Translations under genes and position numbers: made by a program
Shown: one piece after another, positions 44,062-54,945 of the stretch
How positions within the stretch are numbered: the first letter of the stretch is position 1
How the letters are laid out: every line of letters begins with the position of its first letter
Notes under the pieces: generated by a model
The model's database searches: none
Told to the model about the DNA's origin: nothing
The model's input: the letters and a program-made list of their open reading frames with translations, nothing else
NCBI RefSeq assembly: GCF_026151205.1
Contig: NC_087083.1
Coordinates: forward strand, 9,357,460-9,421,459
DNA: 64,000 nt
Direction: 5' to 3'
From: Bolinopsis microptera
Taxonomy: Eukaryota; Ctenophora; Tentaculata; Lobata; Bolinopsidae

Positions 44062-45708
44062 CTAAAGAGCTTTAACAAACCTGCACAGTTAGGGGTCGGA
44101 GAGAACACCCCCGCTAAAGAGCTTTAACAAACCTGCACAGTTAGGGGTCGGAGAGAACACCTCCGCTAAAGAGCTTTAACAAACCTGCACAGTTAGGGGT
44201 CGGAGAGAACACCCCCGCTAAAGAGCTTTAACAAACCTGCACAGTTAGGGGTCGGAGAGAACACCCCCGCTAAGAGCTTTAACAAACCTGCACAGTTAGG
44301 GGTCGGAGAGAACACCCCCGCTAAGAGCTTTAACAAACCTGCACAGTTAGGGGTCGGCGAGAACACCCCCGCTAAGAGCTTTAACAAACCTGCACAGTTA
44401 GGGGTCGGAGAGAACACCCCCGCTAAGAGCTTTAACAAACCTGCACAGTTAGGGGTCGGAGAGAACACCCCCGCTAAAGAGCATTAACAAACCTGCACAG
44501 TTAGGGGTCGGAGAGAACACCCCCGCTAAGAGCTTTAACAAACCTGCACAGTTAGGGGTGGGAGAGAACACCCCCGCTAAGAGCTTTAACAAACCTGCAC
44601 AGTTAGGGGTCGGAGAGAACACCTCCGCTAAAGAGCTTTAACAAACCTGCACAGTTAGGGGTCGGAGAGAACACCTCCGCTAAAGAGCTTTAACAAACCT
44701 GCACAGTTAGGGGTCGGAGAGAACACCTCCGCTAAAGAGCTTTAACAAACCTGCACAGTTAGGGGTGGGAGAGAACACCCCCGCTAAAGAGCTTTAACAA
44801 ACCTGCACAGTTAGGGGTCGGAGAGAACACCTCCGCTAAGAGCTTTAACAAACCTGCACAGTTAGGGGTCGGAGAGAACACCCCCGCTAAGAGCTTTAAC
44901 AAACCTGCACAGTTAGGGGTCGGAGAGAACACCCCCTCTAAAAGCTTTAACAAACCTGCACAGTTAGGGGTCGGAGAGAACACCCCCGCTAAACAGCTTT
45001 AACAAACCTGCACAGTTAGGGGTCGGAGAGAACACCCCCGCTAAAGAGCTTTAACAAACCTGCACAGTTAGGGGTCGGAGAGAACACCCCCGCTAAAGAG
45101 CTTTAACAAACCTGCACAGTTAGGGGTCGGAGAGAACACCCCCGCTAAAGAGCTTTAACAAACCTGCACAGTTAGGGGTCGGAGAGAACACCTCCGCTAA
45201 GAGCTTTAACAAACCTGCACAGTTAGGGGTCGGAGAGAACACCCCCGCTAAGAGCTTTAACAAACCTGCACAGTTAGGGGTCGGAGAGAACACCCCCTCT
45301 AAAAGCTTTAACAAACCTGCACAGTTAGGGGTCGGAGAGAACACCCCCGCTAAACAGCTTTAACAAACCTGCACAGTTAGGGGTCGGAGAGAACACCCCC
45401 GCTAAAGAGCTTTAACAAACCTGCACAGTTAGGGGTCGGAGAGAACACCCCCGCTAAAGAGCTTTAACAAACCTGCACAGTTAGGGGTCGGAGAGAACAC
45501 CCCCGCTAAGAGCTTTAACAAACCTGCACAGTTAGGGGTCGGAGAGAACACCCCCGCTAAAGAGCTTTAACAAACCTGCACAGTTAGGGGTCGGAGAGAA
45601 CACCCCCGCTAAGAGCTTTAACAAACCTGCACAGTTAGGGGTCGGAGAGAACACCCCCGTTAAGAGCTTTAACAAACCTGCACAGTTAGGGGTCGGAGAG
45701 AACAACCC
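44062..45708 (-). repeat. 51/52-bp minisatellite of a CCP exon end plus splice donor, about 32 copies
   Basis: About 1.65 kb. Each unit (minus strand) contains TCTCCGACCCCTAACTGTGC followed by AG|GTTTGTTAAAGCTCTT, that is, the last codons of the CCP exon (SPTPNC) and its donor. Units are 51 or 52 bp; the extra base is CTAAAG versus CTAAG (plus strand). The first three spacings from the exon are in frame, giving SPTPNCAGLLKLL repeats, and the next shifts to a stop at 45532. Longer blocks recur: 44759-44983 and 45120-45344 are nearly the same. Confidence 0.97.
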
Positions 45709-48208
45709 CGCGGTACACTCCACCTCCATGCTCCCCGCCACCAGATAGTATCCCGGAAAGCAAGATAACGTTACCACCCCACCGTCTGGTACAGGGAGTG
45801 ACTCAGTGGGGACGAGTACGTTCTGCCAGGATGGGGGTTTACTTTTGCAAGGGATTGTAGCACCTGTGGGTGGAGGGTTTTTACTTTTCTTACTTTTACT
45901 TTTCAGATAACTCTATTCTATCAGAGTATATACTTATATACTATCGATTGAGAAGCCGAATCAGTGCGCTCACAAACAGAAACCAAAAATATTCATTTGA
46001 AACTTTTAAATTTTGATAGCTAAATTATAATATATCCGTGCAGCTTACTTTTTTCAATTTTGCAATGCGCATCTCCTTTATTCTGGACGGTAACCTGCAC
46101 AGAATTTACTGGATCAGTAAATCCCAGGGTTTTTAGCTTGCTGGTTGTTGCTACTGGCAACCCCGGCTTTGTTGCAGAGTAGATCTGAAACTGGTCTCCC
46201 TCTTCGTCAAAGTGGATGATGATTTCAAGCGCAGCACTGTTCATGTTAAAGTCAGACATTATTTGTTGCTGTGTTATCGGGTCATAAATTGTCTTCTCAC
46301 TGCCCGATTGGTTAAGTTCCTTGATCTCAAGTGTGCTGATGACAAGCAACTCTATCTTAATGAAATGTAATTCTCCAATCACAACAAGAGGAGGATTAGA
46401 AACGGTGACTTTGTAGCTGATACTGATGTTGGAAGTGGTAAGGTCGATATAGTTCCAGGCTTCGCAAGCTGCGGTATCTGTAAAAGGGTAAAAGTTAAAA
46501 AGTTGTTATTTTTGGATACAGTCGCCTGAAAAAAAGCGGACGCTTTAAAGATTTCGCGAATATTCGACTTTTTCTAAAGAAACAGGTTTATTGATCAGCT
46601 GAAGCATTTCACAAAGCTTTTGTATGTTTTAATGCTTTCATCACCTCAACATAATAAATGATTTGATTTCTTTTGATTGCCAGGGAGGTGTTAAAAGTCC
46701 AAAATAAGGTTATACTTTTATCTTTGTCTTTAAACTTTTGAACTAGTGATAATTAAACGAAATAATTCATAACAGCAATAATTTATAATGATAATAATAT
46801 AATATATAAATCTGTCTATACGAGTATATGAGACAAGAAAAACGCTATCTTAGGAGGCGAGGAGGATATATAACATAATGTGGGTGACCTCCACAGAAAC
46901 TACTGAAACTTAATCAGAGGGTGAGTTTATTGGGGTCTGATACAAGGTATAACATTCTTTCCGGTTCTACAGCATATTCAGTAGACTCAGCTACATAATG
47001 GCTCAAGATGTTATGAGGTTATGGAATTGGTCAGCCCATCAGCCTCCCGTGCAGAAGATCTGACAACCGCTTTAGTGCTTTAGTGGTATATAAGGCTCAC
47101 ATGTTCTAGGAGTTAGACTCTATACGGCAAACTAGTTTCTGATGGCTTAACCCTTATCACATGTTCTAGGAGTTAGACTCTATACGGCAAACTAGTTTCT
47201 GACGGCTTAACCCTTATCACATGTTCTAGGAGTTAGACTCTATACGGCAAACTAGTTTCTGACGGTTTAACCCTTATCACATGTTCTAGGAGTTAGACTC
47301 TATACGGCAAACTAGTTTCTGATGGCTTAACCCTTATCACATGTTCTAGGAGTTAGACTCTATACGGCAAACTAGTTTCTGACGGCTTAACCCTTATCAC
47401 ATGTTCTAGGGGTTAGACTCTATACGGCAAACTAGTTTCTGACGGTTTAACCCTTATCACATGTTCTATAGGAGTTAGACTCTATACGGCAAACTAGTTT
47501 CCGACGGCTTAACCCTTATCACATGTTCTAGGAGTTAGACTCTATACGGCAAACTAGTTTCTGACGGCTTAACCCTTATCACATGTTCTAGGAGTTAGAC
47601 TCTATACGGCAAACTAGTTTCCGACGGCTTAACCCTTATCACATGTTCTAGGAGTTAGACTCTATACGGCAAACTAGTTTCTGACGGCTTAACCCTTATC
47701 ACATGTTCTAGGAGTTGGACTCTATACGGCAAACTAGTTTCTGACGGCTTAACCCTTATCACATGTTCTAGGGGTTAGACTCTATACGGCAAACTAGTTT
47801 CTGACGGTTTAACCCTTATCACATGTTCTATAGGAGTTAGACTCTATACGGCAAACTAGTTTCTGACGGCTTAACCCTTATCACATGTTCTAGGAGTTAG
47901 ACTCTATACGGCAAACTAGTTTCTGACGGCTTAACCCTTATCATACTAGGGACTATAATTTACAGTCTGTCAGGTAGAATGGTTTAGCTAAATCTTCCAG
48001 TCTTCACAATTCAACTTTTAGTTTCTAAAGGACTGCCAAGGCTATCCAGAGTTTAAAAAAGACTGCCGGCTTTTCGGTTATATATCCCTAGTCAAAACGG
48101 AAAAAAAATGTTTTAAATTCATTCAATAATTTTTACAATCGGTAGTTAGTAGTTTGACTAACCTGTAACCAAGTGAAGTAAGGAAAGTGCACTTATTAAA
48201 ACACTCAT
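45678..48208 (-). CDS. secreted protein with novel beta-rich domain and CCP/sushi domain, 3 exons seen
   Basis: Minus-strand exons 48163-48208, 46049-46477 and 45678-45863 join at phase 1-1 junctions (46+429+186 nt, 220 complete codons). Exon 1 encodes the signal peptide (MSVLISALSLLHLVT), directly followed by DTAACEAWNYIDL from exon 2. Exon 2 (residues 17-158) is one domain of alternating hydrophobic strands (ISYKVTVSNPPLVVIGELHF, LEIIIHFDEEGDQFQIYSA, VQVTVQNKGDAHCKIEK) that I do not recognise. Exon 3 is one complete CCP module (IPCKSKPPSW ... VVTLSCFPGYYLVAGS ... VECTAG ... PNC) with cysteines at 164, 193, 208 and 219; the usual Trp before the last Cys is replaced by Leu. Symmetric phase-1 exons are typical of extracellular modular proteins. 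The exon-3 donor lies at the head of the minisatellite. More exons should lie below 44 kb or beyond, unless the array is read through to the stop at 45532. Confidence 0.82.
46818..46875 (+). repeat. dispersed repeat DR1, copy 4 (in CCP gene intron 1)
   Basis: GAGTATATGAGACAAGAAAA then ACGCTATCTTAGGAGGCGAG; closest to copy 1 at 13400. Confidence 0.75.
47099..47942. repeat. 60-bp minisatellite, 14 copies with higher-order pattern
   Basis: Units begin ACATGTTCTAGGAGTTAGAC and end CTTAACCCTTATC. Unit 6 (AGGGGTTAG, GACGGTTTAA) followed by unit 7 (CTATAGGAG insertion) is mirrored by units 12 and 13, so a six-unit block was duplicated. The array lies in intron 1 of the CCP gene. Confidence 0.97.
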
Positions 48209-48297
48209 TATATCCTCACGTTTTACTTCTACAAAATTAAACCATACAAGCCTATAATAACCTGTTTGTCGGTAAAACTTAACTGTAAACCATTATA

Positions 48298-48305
48298 CTT
48301 TTATA
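48298..48305 (-). promoter_or_regulatory. TATA box of the CCP gene
   Basis: TATAAAAG on the minus strand, 90 bp upstream of the ATG at 48208. Confidence 0.45.
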
Positions 48306-49784
48306 ATTCATGTTCCCAGATGACTTAGGATAGAGCAGAGAGTTCAGTTTTACAATTAGCAACTTGTGTATCACCTGTGAAACAATTAAGGGTACAAAAC
48401 AAGCCATTATGTGTCTTGCTGTACTTATAATTGAGCTGTTTTAGATAATTGGCCAGTTATTGATATTATCATATTATAGTGGAGTTTGAGAAGTTCTTGT
48501 AACTTTATCTATTAAGTTTTCAAATAGTGTTTTTAAAGGTGATGCAGCTGAACATGATAGTTGAAAATTGAAATGGAAAGTATGAAAAATAAGGTATGAT
48601 TGAACAGTTATTTATCTCAAACCGTTTAGTCTGAAAGCAATTTCAAAGTGAAATAAATCGATTCAATCCTAATCTCTCTCAAATCAAAATCACTTTGCAT
48701 TAGAACTGTTTAAGTGTTTAAAAACTAAACTGTTTTCAGTCGACAACTTTGAAGTAAATCAAAACTGCTTTAAAATAAAATTGTTCTGAAGTTCAAATAT
48801 TTTGAAACTACTTTACTCTGCACCGTGGGATTGGATTGTGGTTACGGTTATTATTCGATCTTCGGGGTTATTTAGGGTTAGGTTGGGGATTTAGGTATGA
48901 CTGTTTCGTACGGCTGTAAAACTGAAAAAATTCACGTGATAGCACGCTGGAGAGTGAATTAGTAAAAGCCGATGTACTTATTGACAATGACTATCTACAC
49001 TGGAGAGTGAATTAGCTAATTAGTAAAACCCGATGTACTTATTGACAATGACTATCTACACATCCCTATAATGAGTACTGACAGATATCTCAATATTAGA
49101 ATTCCTAAATATTCACAAAGAGTACAGACTAATTCCCATAAAACTATTTGCTCCTTCATAAAACTATTTGCCGATTTTAAAGAAAAATTGCAAAGAACGC
49201 ATGTTGTTGGACTTTTCCCAAAATTGGTAAAGTTTATGAAATATTTCCTGCTTAAATTATGTGTTTATTTATTAGGTTCTAACCTATTTCTTGGCGTTTA
49301 AGAGAATATATCAAAATTTGGAATTCATCCGACCACTTATAAGGACATAAGTATATGAGTGACAAGAGAAACGCCATTGTTGGACGTGAGGAGAGTGATA
49401 ATACATTTAAGCATATAAGCATATAGTTGGTATACATTCAAATACCCATTTTGGTTATAATGCGGAAAAAATCATTTTTTTAAGATGTTCAATTAATTTT
49501 CAAACAATTTTACATCACTCCTAAACTTGTTCATCCCAAAATTGTTCGCATTATTTACTACACCTACTATAACTCCCCTTTTAAATATTAAGTTCAAAGC
49601 AGTCTGGGCCTTGAAATAATCAAGTATTCTTGAACAATAAACACTTCCTCGGTTTTACTAAATATTCTGCTAAATAGCAATTATTGGCGGAATAAAATGC
49701 AATAAGATATTGCATTTGCATTACTTCTAACCCATATTATCATTCTCTCGTTTGAGCACAAATTCTATTTGAATAGTCTCCTAT
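48306..49784. other. non-coding; tandem duplication and DR1 copy 5
   Basis: GGAGAGTGAATTAG with CCGATGTACTTATTGACAAT is duplicated at about 48949-49062. DR1 copy 5 (GACAAGAGAAACGCCAT at 49361-49377, then GGACGTGAGGAGAGTGATAA) follows a short frame of no recognisable content. A short TTAGGGTTAGG lies near 48870. Confidence 0.6.
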
Positions 49785-50507
49785 AAACCTCTCCCTTAAA
49801 CCCCTCCATTTCTACCCTCCTACCTCAACAACTTACTATTAACCTCTCCCTTTAACCCCTCCATTTCTACCCTCCTACCTCAACAACTTACTATTAACCT
49901 CTCCCTTTAACCCCTCCATTTCTACCCTCCTCCTACCTCAACAACTTACTATTAACCACTCCCTTTAACCCCTCCATTTCTACCCTCCTACCTCAACAAC
50001 TTACTATTAACCTCTCCCTTTAACACCTCCATTTCTACCCTCCTACCTCAACAACTTACTATTAACCTCTCCCTTTAACCCCTCCATTTCTACCCTCCTA
50101 CCTCAACAACTTACTATTAACCTCTCCCTTTAACCCTCCATTTCTACCCTCCTACCTAACAACTTACTATTAACCTCTCCCTTTAACCCCTCCATTTCTA
50201 CCCTCCTACCTCAACAACTTACTATTAACCTCTCCCTTTAACACCTCCATTTCTACCCTCCTACCTCTACAACTTACTATTAACCTCTCCCTTTAACCCC
50301 TCCATTTCTACCCTCCTACCTCAACAACTTACTTTTAACCTCTCCATTTAACCCCTCAATTTCTACCCTCCTACCTCAACAACTTACTATTAACCTCTCC
50401 ATTTAACCCCTCCATTTCTACCCTCCTACCTAACAACTTACTATTAACCTCTCCCTTTAACCCCTCCATTTCTACCCTCCTCCTACCTCTACAACTTACT
50501 TTCAATT
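49785..50507. repeat. 55-bp pyrimidine-rich minisatellite, about 13 copies
   Basis: Units contain CCTCCATTTCTACCCTCCTA and CAACAACTTACTATTAACC. Strong strand asymmetry: almost all C, T and A on the plus strand. Several units show 1-3 base indels (CTCCTCCTACC, TAACCCTCC, CCTAACAAC). Confidence 0.97.
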
Positions 50508-52551
50508 TATCTTAACAACACTAATAATTACTCTGAAAGTATTTACAACAACATTCCCGACTCCCTAGTGCTCAACAACTCCATTATATCACCTGGAACT
50601 CTATTATAACTGGTGCAGAACTGGGGTCTGAAGCGCAAAACACGTGGATATTTTTTGTGGGGATGCACGTGCCCCGACAAAACGAAGCTACAAAAATTGT
50701 GACAGAAAAAATTAAACTCTCGTCCGGTGAAAGTACAAATTGCATGTTATGGTAAGTGGTAACGTGTTGCTATACGGTAACCGTGTTGACAGGATTAATT
50801 TTCAGAAGCTGTCTAGAAAATTGACAATTAAAGTCTATTTCATAGTTGTGTGCGTCAGGAAAGAGATCGCGAACTTTCCCACCCATGACATCAGCAACTC
50901 TTCCTAAGATGACAAAACTATTGGCAAGATAACTATGTCAGAAATGCAAGCTCAACACAAGAGACGGACGCTCCAATATATGGCTTGAGAGTCCCCAAGT
51001 TATGTTTCAAACTTATTCGACACTCTGGCTGCCGCTGGGAAAATGTGTCAGGTAATCGTCTTGCTGAAAGAAGTATAAACGTCCCGGAACCCTGAGTCAA
51101 TTGCTGCTCATTTATCAAAGGGGCCCACGTGACACGTCACGTTACCCACGTGACCCTGAAACGTGGGTTTCCTTGGCTACCGACTTTTCATCTGTGTCAA
51201 GCCCGAAAATTAGGGGCACTTTTCTTAAACTCGTTTTGTTTAACGGCTTTAACATATAAGCTCTCTCCGTCGGAAAAGTCGCGAAACCGTAAAAAAGTTA
51301 AAGCTAGCTAGGGTGTTTAATCGTTTGCTGCATGCAACTGATACGGCCGACTGGCGCGCGGTTGCTAAAGAGATCACGTGAGAATTTGCTAGGTCACGAG
51401 ACAGGTTGCCAAGGCTGGTTACCCGGCTGTTTGGGGGAACTAGTTCTAACTTCCTAATACTCCACCAAACTAATTCCGAGAAGAGCTGCAGAGGAGTCTG
51501 ACTTCACCCTCTGTAATGCGGAGTGTACGGTATACCGTGTAATCGCTTGTGGATAGCTGCCCATTCAGCGTGACCTGAATGCAGCATTAGTCTTTGCCTC
51601 TTATTAGTCGATAAACGTATTGAAGGAGGAGGGGATGAATTCAGTTGTTATGGTTTCCGTGAGCGCATCTAACCGTGACTCCCGATAGTCACGTGAGCTC
51701 CCTATCAGACAGTCTGAATGAGCTGGAATTAGGGTCTATCTCCAGCTCGACAAACTGTAACTCTACGAAATTTGTAACTCTCGGAAATTTCAGGGATTTT
51801 CTAGGTTTCCGCCGGAGACTAATCCCGGTGTGTGACGTTTTTGACTTGAAATGTAAAAGGATTTGTGAGGGTTTCTTTCTTCTCGGGTGCAACAAAGCGT
51901 GACCTAATTGAGGTGTCTGAAGTTTCTGAATCGAGAAAATAAAATAAAAAAGAGATTTTTTGTGCTCAGTTTTAAGCATTTTTGGAAAGGAAGGGAGGGA
52001 GGGGGAGGGATTCAATCAAATTCGTTCTGAGGCTGCGATATTGTACAATTTTTAAACGGTCGATGTTGTAAACATTTAATTCAAAATCTGCATTTAACGG
52101 TGCATTTGTTAAATTTTGTGAGACCCTAAATGGAAATCCTTTCGTCGAGATCTATCAGTTTTATTAAACTATCAAAGTCAATCATATTGTTGACAGTTCA
52201 AATTATCTTTCAATCTAACTCCTCACTCGGAACAGGACATGTAATACCACTGCTATATCGACTTACCGACTTACTACGTTCCAAATATTACATTTTCAGG
52301 CATTGAAGATCCTGTTGAATCGCATATTCCTGTCACATGTTGTTCAACAAATAATTAACTGTTCCGAGAGTGCCAAAAGCAGGGATCCCTCGAGATGTTT
52401 CATAATATATGACACCTTTATTGTACTTGTTGGAATGAGAACTGGTATCAAGGTAACTCCAATCTTCCAATAGGCAACAGCTCTACCGCAACTTTTTCAA
52501 CTGCCATCTCAGCCCCACTGATCACCTCTAATTCAATCCCAATACAGTTCC
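50508..52551. other. non-coding; CACGTG words
   Basis: No exon recognised. CACGTG occurs at 51126-51131 and 51147-51152 with CACGTCACG between them, and several ACGTG words surround 50640-50680 and 51376. Confidence 0.5.
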
Positions 52552-52808
52552 ACACTAAACCTCACACTAAACCTCAAACTCAGCCCCATACTCAGCCCCA
52601 CACTCAACACCACACTCAGCCCCACACTCAGTCCCACACTCAGTCCCACACTCAGTTCCACACTAAACCTCACACTCAGCCCCACACTCAACACCACACT
52701 CAGCCCCACACTCAGTCCCACACTCAGTCCCACACTCAGTCCCACACTCAGCCCCACACTCAGCCCCACACTCAGCCCCACACTCAGCCCCACACTCTGC
52801 CCCACACT
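52552..52808. repeat. 12-bp minisatellite (CCCACACTCAGT)n
   Basis: About 21 copies of CCCACACTCAGC/T with AAACCT and CAACAC variants. The open frames in both directions (HTQP-type repeats on plus, GLSV-type on minus) are products of the 12-bp period and not evidence of a gene. Confidence 0.95.
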
Positions 52809-54844
52809 TAGCACCTAGCACCATATTTTAACCGTCTTGTTCTCGCTTTAACCGGGAGTACGGAAGAAAACGTTTTGTAAAGTTGTAATCAGTTCAGTGA
52901 ATGACTCATTATCAACTTATCTTATTAACGGTCAATAATTTGTAAGAAAATTTAGACCAGGCACAATGGGCGATAATTTCAAATGTGAAAATTATCACAC
53001 TTCGAATTTGCCAAATATATAAGGGAGAGAGAGAGAGAAAATTATAATTTGTTCTTGTTCGGTGTCAAAAACATTACTTGTTATAACGAGGTTAGGAGGA
53101 TAAAATAGAATTAGGGGGTTGAATAATTTTTTCTTTCTTCTTATCAGCTTTTAAAGAATGGCTGTCGTTGCAAAGAAGGGTCACGTGACCGGAGTCATTC
53201 CGGGGTAGGGAGAATATTCTCAGGGGAAGGGTAATGAAATTTTTAGAAGAAGAATGGATACTGTAAAATTCTAGAGTGCATTAAAATATTGTAACGGATG
53301 AGGTTTTGCTGTTCTTTGAACAGGGTATATGATTTGCCAAAATTGGTTAATTTGAAGTTTAAATTTTCTTCGAGCATGACCTGCGATTAGATGACACTTA
53401 TATATAACGTGATTCAAGTAACACCTATCAGTTCTCTCTACCCCACGTGATTTTCTCCAAACTTTTTATCTCAATAAAATTTAGAACAAAAATATTAGCA
53501 TTAGATAATTCTGTGGAGAGGAAAGAGGGAGAGAGAGCAGTATATAACGTCACTGCAAAAAAAGGAAACGAGATTTCCCACTTCCCATGAAAAGAATCTC
53601 AAACCTACTCTAATTTTGACCAAAAAATTATCCGAATTGGCCACATTATCCCACTCATTTTTTAGAAGATGCCCTCGTGTCAGCATTCGTTAAAAGCCGT
53701 TTGGCAGCCAAGGAGTAGCAAGCCGACAGGTCCACTTTTAAGCTGGCACGATCAATTGAAATGTGATGATTCAACAGCTCTTTTCTCGCAACAACACCCC
53801 AAACCGTCATCTTTCAACTCCTCTCCTCACAAATTGTAACATTTTGTTGAGCCCACGCTCCCCGGGGAAACTATCATTATATTTTGACGGTTTCCAACAT
53901 GCGTTTTGCAAAATATTCTATCATCACACAGAGCACCTACAAGGTAGCTGTTCAAATTACTGCACGTCAATTTTTACCTTTTTGATCGCGCCGAGAGAGA
54001 AAAACCTCCCGTCATGTGACGACTGGGGTTTTTAGAGGCAATGATCGGTCAGGAGGACACAGAAGAGCCAATAGAAACACGGCAACTCTTGTAAAATCGA
54101 AACAAAGGGATATAATCGTGTTGTTGAGAGGTCAGGTTGGATCGGATATTGTCCAATGCCAGGCTCACAACAAAACACGTAGTACAGCAGAGAATTACCC
54201 GGTTTAAACTGTGACGCATTGTGAACACGTGGGCGGTCACGTGGGCGGTAGGGCTGTCTCTGATTGGCTCCTGTACTTCTTCCCTTCACCTCAATGGAGC
54301 ACATATTCCGATCTTTTGTTTAGAACGAGAGATTATGTGTTGACAGCATCTGGGATTTTTTCAAAGAATTTTGATTATTGCATCTAATAAAATTACTTTA
54401 AATGTGCAGCGGAGTTACGGAAAGGAAGGAACGAACCCAACTTTACCTACCCAAACGAAGCTCTCTAATATCCCACTAAAATGAAACACTGAAGTAGTTG
54501 AAGCTGCTCAAGATCGAAACTGCTCTAAAAAGGGAACATGTAGAGATTCATCCGAAACATGTGCTCCTTCCAAACTGAAACATATTATACCGATTACTGT
54601 CCGCTGGTGAGCGGATCAGCTTGTCAAGTATGAAGCACATTATGTTTCTTCTCCCTCTCTCTGAAAAGTATGCGGTGTCGTAAGTACCGCTAAATGGATT
54701 GTTGACAACAAAGGGGGGATGATCTAAAATCCCGTGGCTTCTTCCTTTACAAGTCGGTATAATTGAACAAACTTGTGGGCTTTTAAATAAAGCTCAGCTT
54801 CTTCGGGTTTTTATAAAGCAACTTCTTTTGCCTGCTCACTATAA
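52809..54844. other. non-coding; GA microsatellites, paired CACGTG
   Basis: AGAGAGAGAGAGA runs near 53022 and 53528. CACGTGGGCGGT is repeated in tandem at 54226-54248. Short frames have no recognisable domains. Confidence 0.5.
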
Positions 54845-54945
54845 GTATCACGTGATCCCTGGAGACTGTAGCCTAGCGACCTCTATAGAGACCGTAGCCT
54901 AGCGACCCCTAGAGACCGTAACCTATTATAGCGACTCCTAGCTCT
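54845..54945. repeat. tandem repeat GAGACCGTAGCCTAGCGACC, about 3 copies
   Basis: Three imperfect copies of about 30 bp, the last changed to GTAACCTATTATAGCGACTC. Confidence 0.8.

Noticed and set aside
44193-45344. Several SPTPNCAGLLKLL-repeat proteins on the minus strand
   Set aside because: They are minisatellite read-through frames without their own starts; only the units next to the CCP exon could be coding.
52533-52814. 93-codon GLSV-repeat protein (minus) or HTQP-repeat protein (plus)
   Set aside because: Both arise from the 12-bp period, which keeps every frame open.
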